Positions 6,515-6,907 of a stretch of 6,907 nucleotides of DNA are shown here, one piece after another. The position numbers were made by a program, and so were the translations under genes. Below the pieces are notes generated by a model. The model was not told the DNA's origin and ran no database searches. It was given only the letters and a program-made list of their open reading frames with translations. The stretch is from Chitinophagaceae bacterium. Its GTDB lineage: Bacteria > Bacteroidota > Bacteroidia > Chitinophagales > Chitinophagaceae. Each line of letters starts with the position of its first letter. Position 1 is the stretch's first letter. The stretch lies in NCBI GenBank assembly GCA_025963615.1, contig JAOQAL010000416.1, positions 1 to 6,907 of the forward strand. The letters run 5' to 3'.

Positions 6515-6907
6515 TACTTAAACGCCATGATCTCCCGTTTCCCCCCTTTTGCATCATACATAGTTACCGATGCGGTGTTAGAAGAAATATACAAACGCCT
6601 GCTGCTTTGCGATATGTAAGACTGACCAAACATAAACTCTTCCTTATATTTTTTTCCATTCTTTTGGGTAATGATCGCATACACATCTGTATCGGCCAGC
6701 GGTATGCTTTTTACTGAATCATTTCCACGATATGCTTTTAAATAACCAGCGTTGCTGCTCACTAAAAACAACCGGCTACCATCTGCACCCTGTATGCTGC
6801 TGATGGCTTTGTTATCACTTGCTGTATTAAAGCCCCTGCTATCTACTGTAAAGCCGCCGTCGCCATGTCCTTTTAACACGAGCATGCCTTGTGCATCGTG
6901 GCGGCCC
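6514..6907 (-). CDS. C-terminal part of a second VCBS-type lipoprotein (cut by window edge)
   Basis: The frame ends in TAA at 6514-6516 and stays open to the right edge, reading GRHDAQG upstream of the Met at 6883-6885. That Met is therefore internal and the gene continues outside. The 130 visible residues align throughout with the end of the neighbouring 1184-residue protein: GMLVLKGHGDGGF matches GILLAGDGRGNF, DVYAIITQKNGKKYKEEF matches DLYAIVQRKDGKKYKQEF, and YISQSSRRLY matches YLSNSSRRLM. The two are tandem paralogues and this copy is presumably also a VCBS/UnbV lipoprotein, although no calcium-loop motif lies in the visible part. It lies 122 bp upstream of the full-length copy on the same strand and could share its promoter. 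Confidence 0.88.
   Translation of the reverse strand, partial: GRHDAQGMLVLKGHGDGGFTVDSRGFNTASDNKAISSIQGADGSRLFLVSSNAGYLKAYRGNDSVKSIPLADTDVYAIITQKNGKKYKEEFMFGQSYISQSSRRLYISSNTASVTMYDAKGGKREIMAFK

Noticed and set aside
6514..6885. Complete 123-residue gene starting at the ATG at 6885
   Set aside because: The frame is open to the window edge and upstream codons continue the alignment with the paralogue, so this Met is internal to a longer protein.

Overview
The window looks like a piece of a Bacteroidota chromosome. A Chitinophagaceae-type soil or freshwater relative is my guess from gene content, not a demonstrated assignment. The reasons are two lipoproteins with typical lipoboxes, AT-rich translation starts without a clear Shine-Dalgarno, a giant VCBS/FG-GAP plus ASPIC/UnbV lipoprotein next to a truncated paralogue, a vanadium-haloperoxidase-type lipoprotein beside them, and intergenic palindromes.

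Layout. Positions 1-580 hold a tandem array of about 90-bp units, each built around a 14-bp perfect inverted repeat (GGGTTGCCAACCTT ... AAGGTTGGCAACCC). Seven copies are visible, two of them damaged by deletions, and the array probably continues beyond the left edge. Positions 684-977 (+) encode a 97-residue dimeric alpha/beta-barrel (ABM/NIPSNAP-like) protein. Positions 978-1324 form a gene-free gap between convergent genes and contain several perfect inverted repeats. Positions 1325-2635 (-) encode a vanadium-dependent haloperoxidase/PAP2 lipoprotein with every vanadate ligand position intact. Positions 2636-2836 hold an 18-bp perfect palindrome nested inside weaker inverted repeats. Positions 2837-6391 (-) encode an 1184-residue lipoprotein with seven VCBS motifs, a UnbV/ASPIC domain and seven more VCBS motifs. 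Positions 6514-6907 (-) are the C-terminal end of a second such protein, cut by the right edge.

How the genes may work together. The three minus-strand genes run in the same direction (truncated VCBS protein, full VCBS-UnbV protein, haloperoxidase) with gaps of 122 and 201 bp. They plausibly form an envelope-located cassette in which two paralogous beta-propeller-like lipoproteins accompany a redox or halogenation enzyme. No function has been shown here, and co-transcription is an inference because inverted repeats lie in both gaps. The small plus-strand protein is convergent to the cassette and probably unrelated.

The least explained feature is the hairpin array at the left. It is non-coding, and each right arm can pair either with its own left arm or with that of the next unit.
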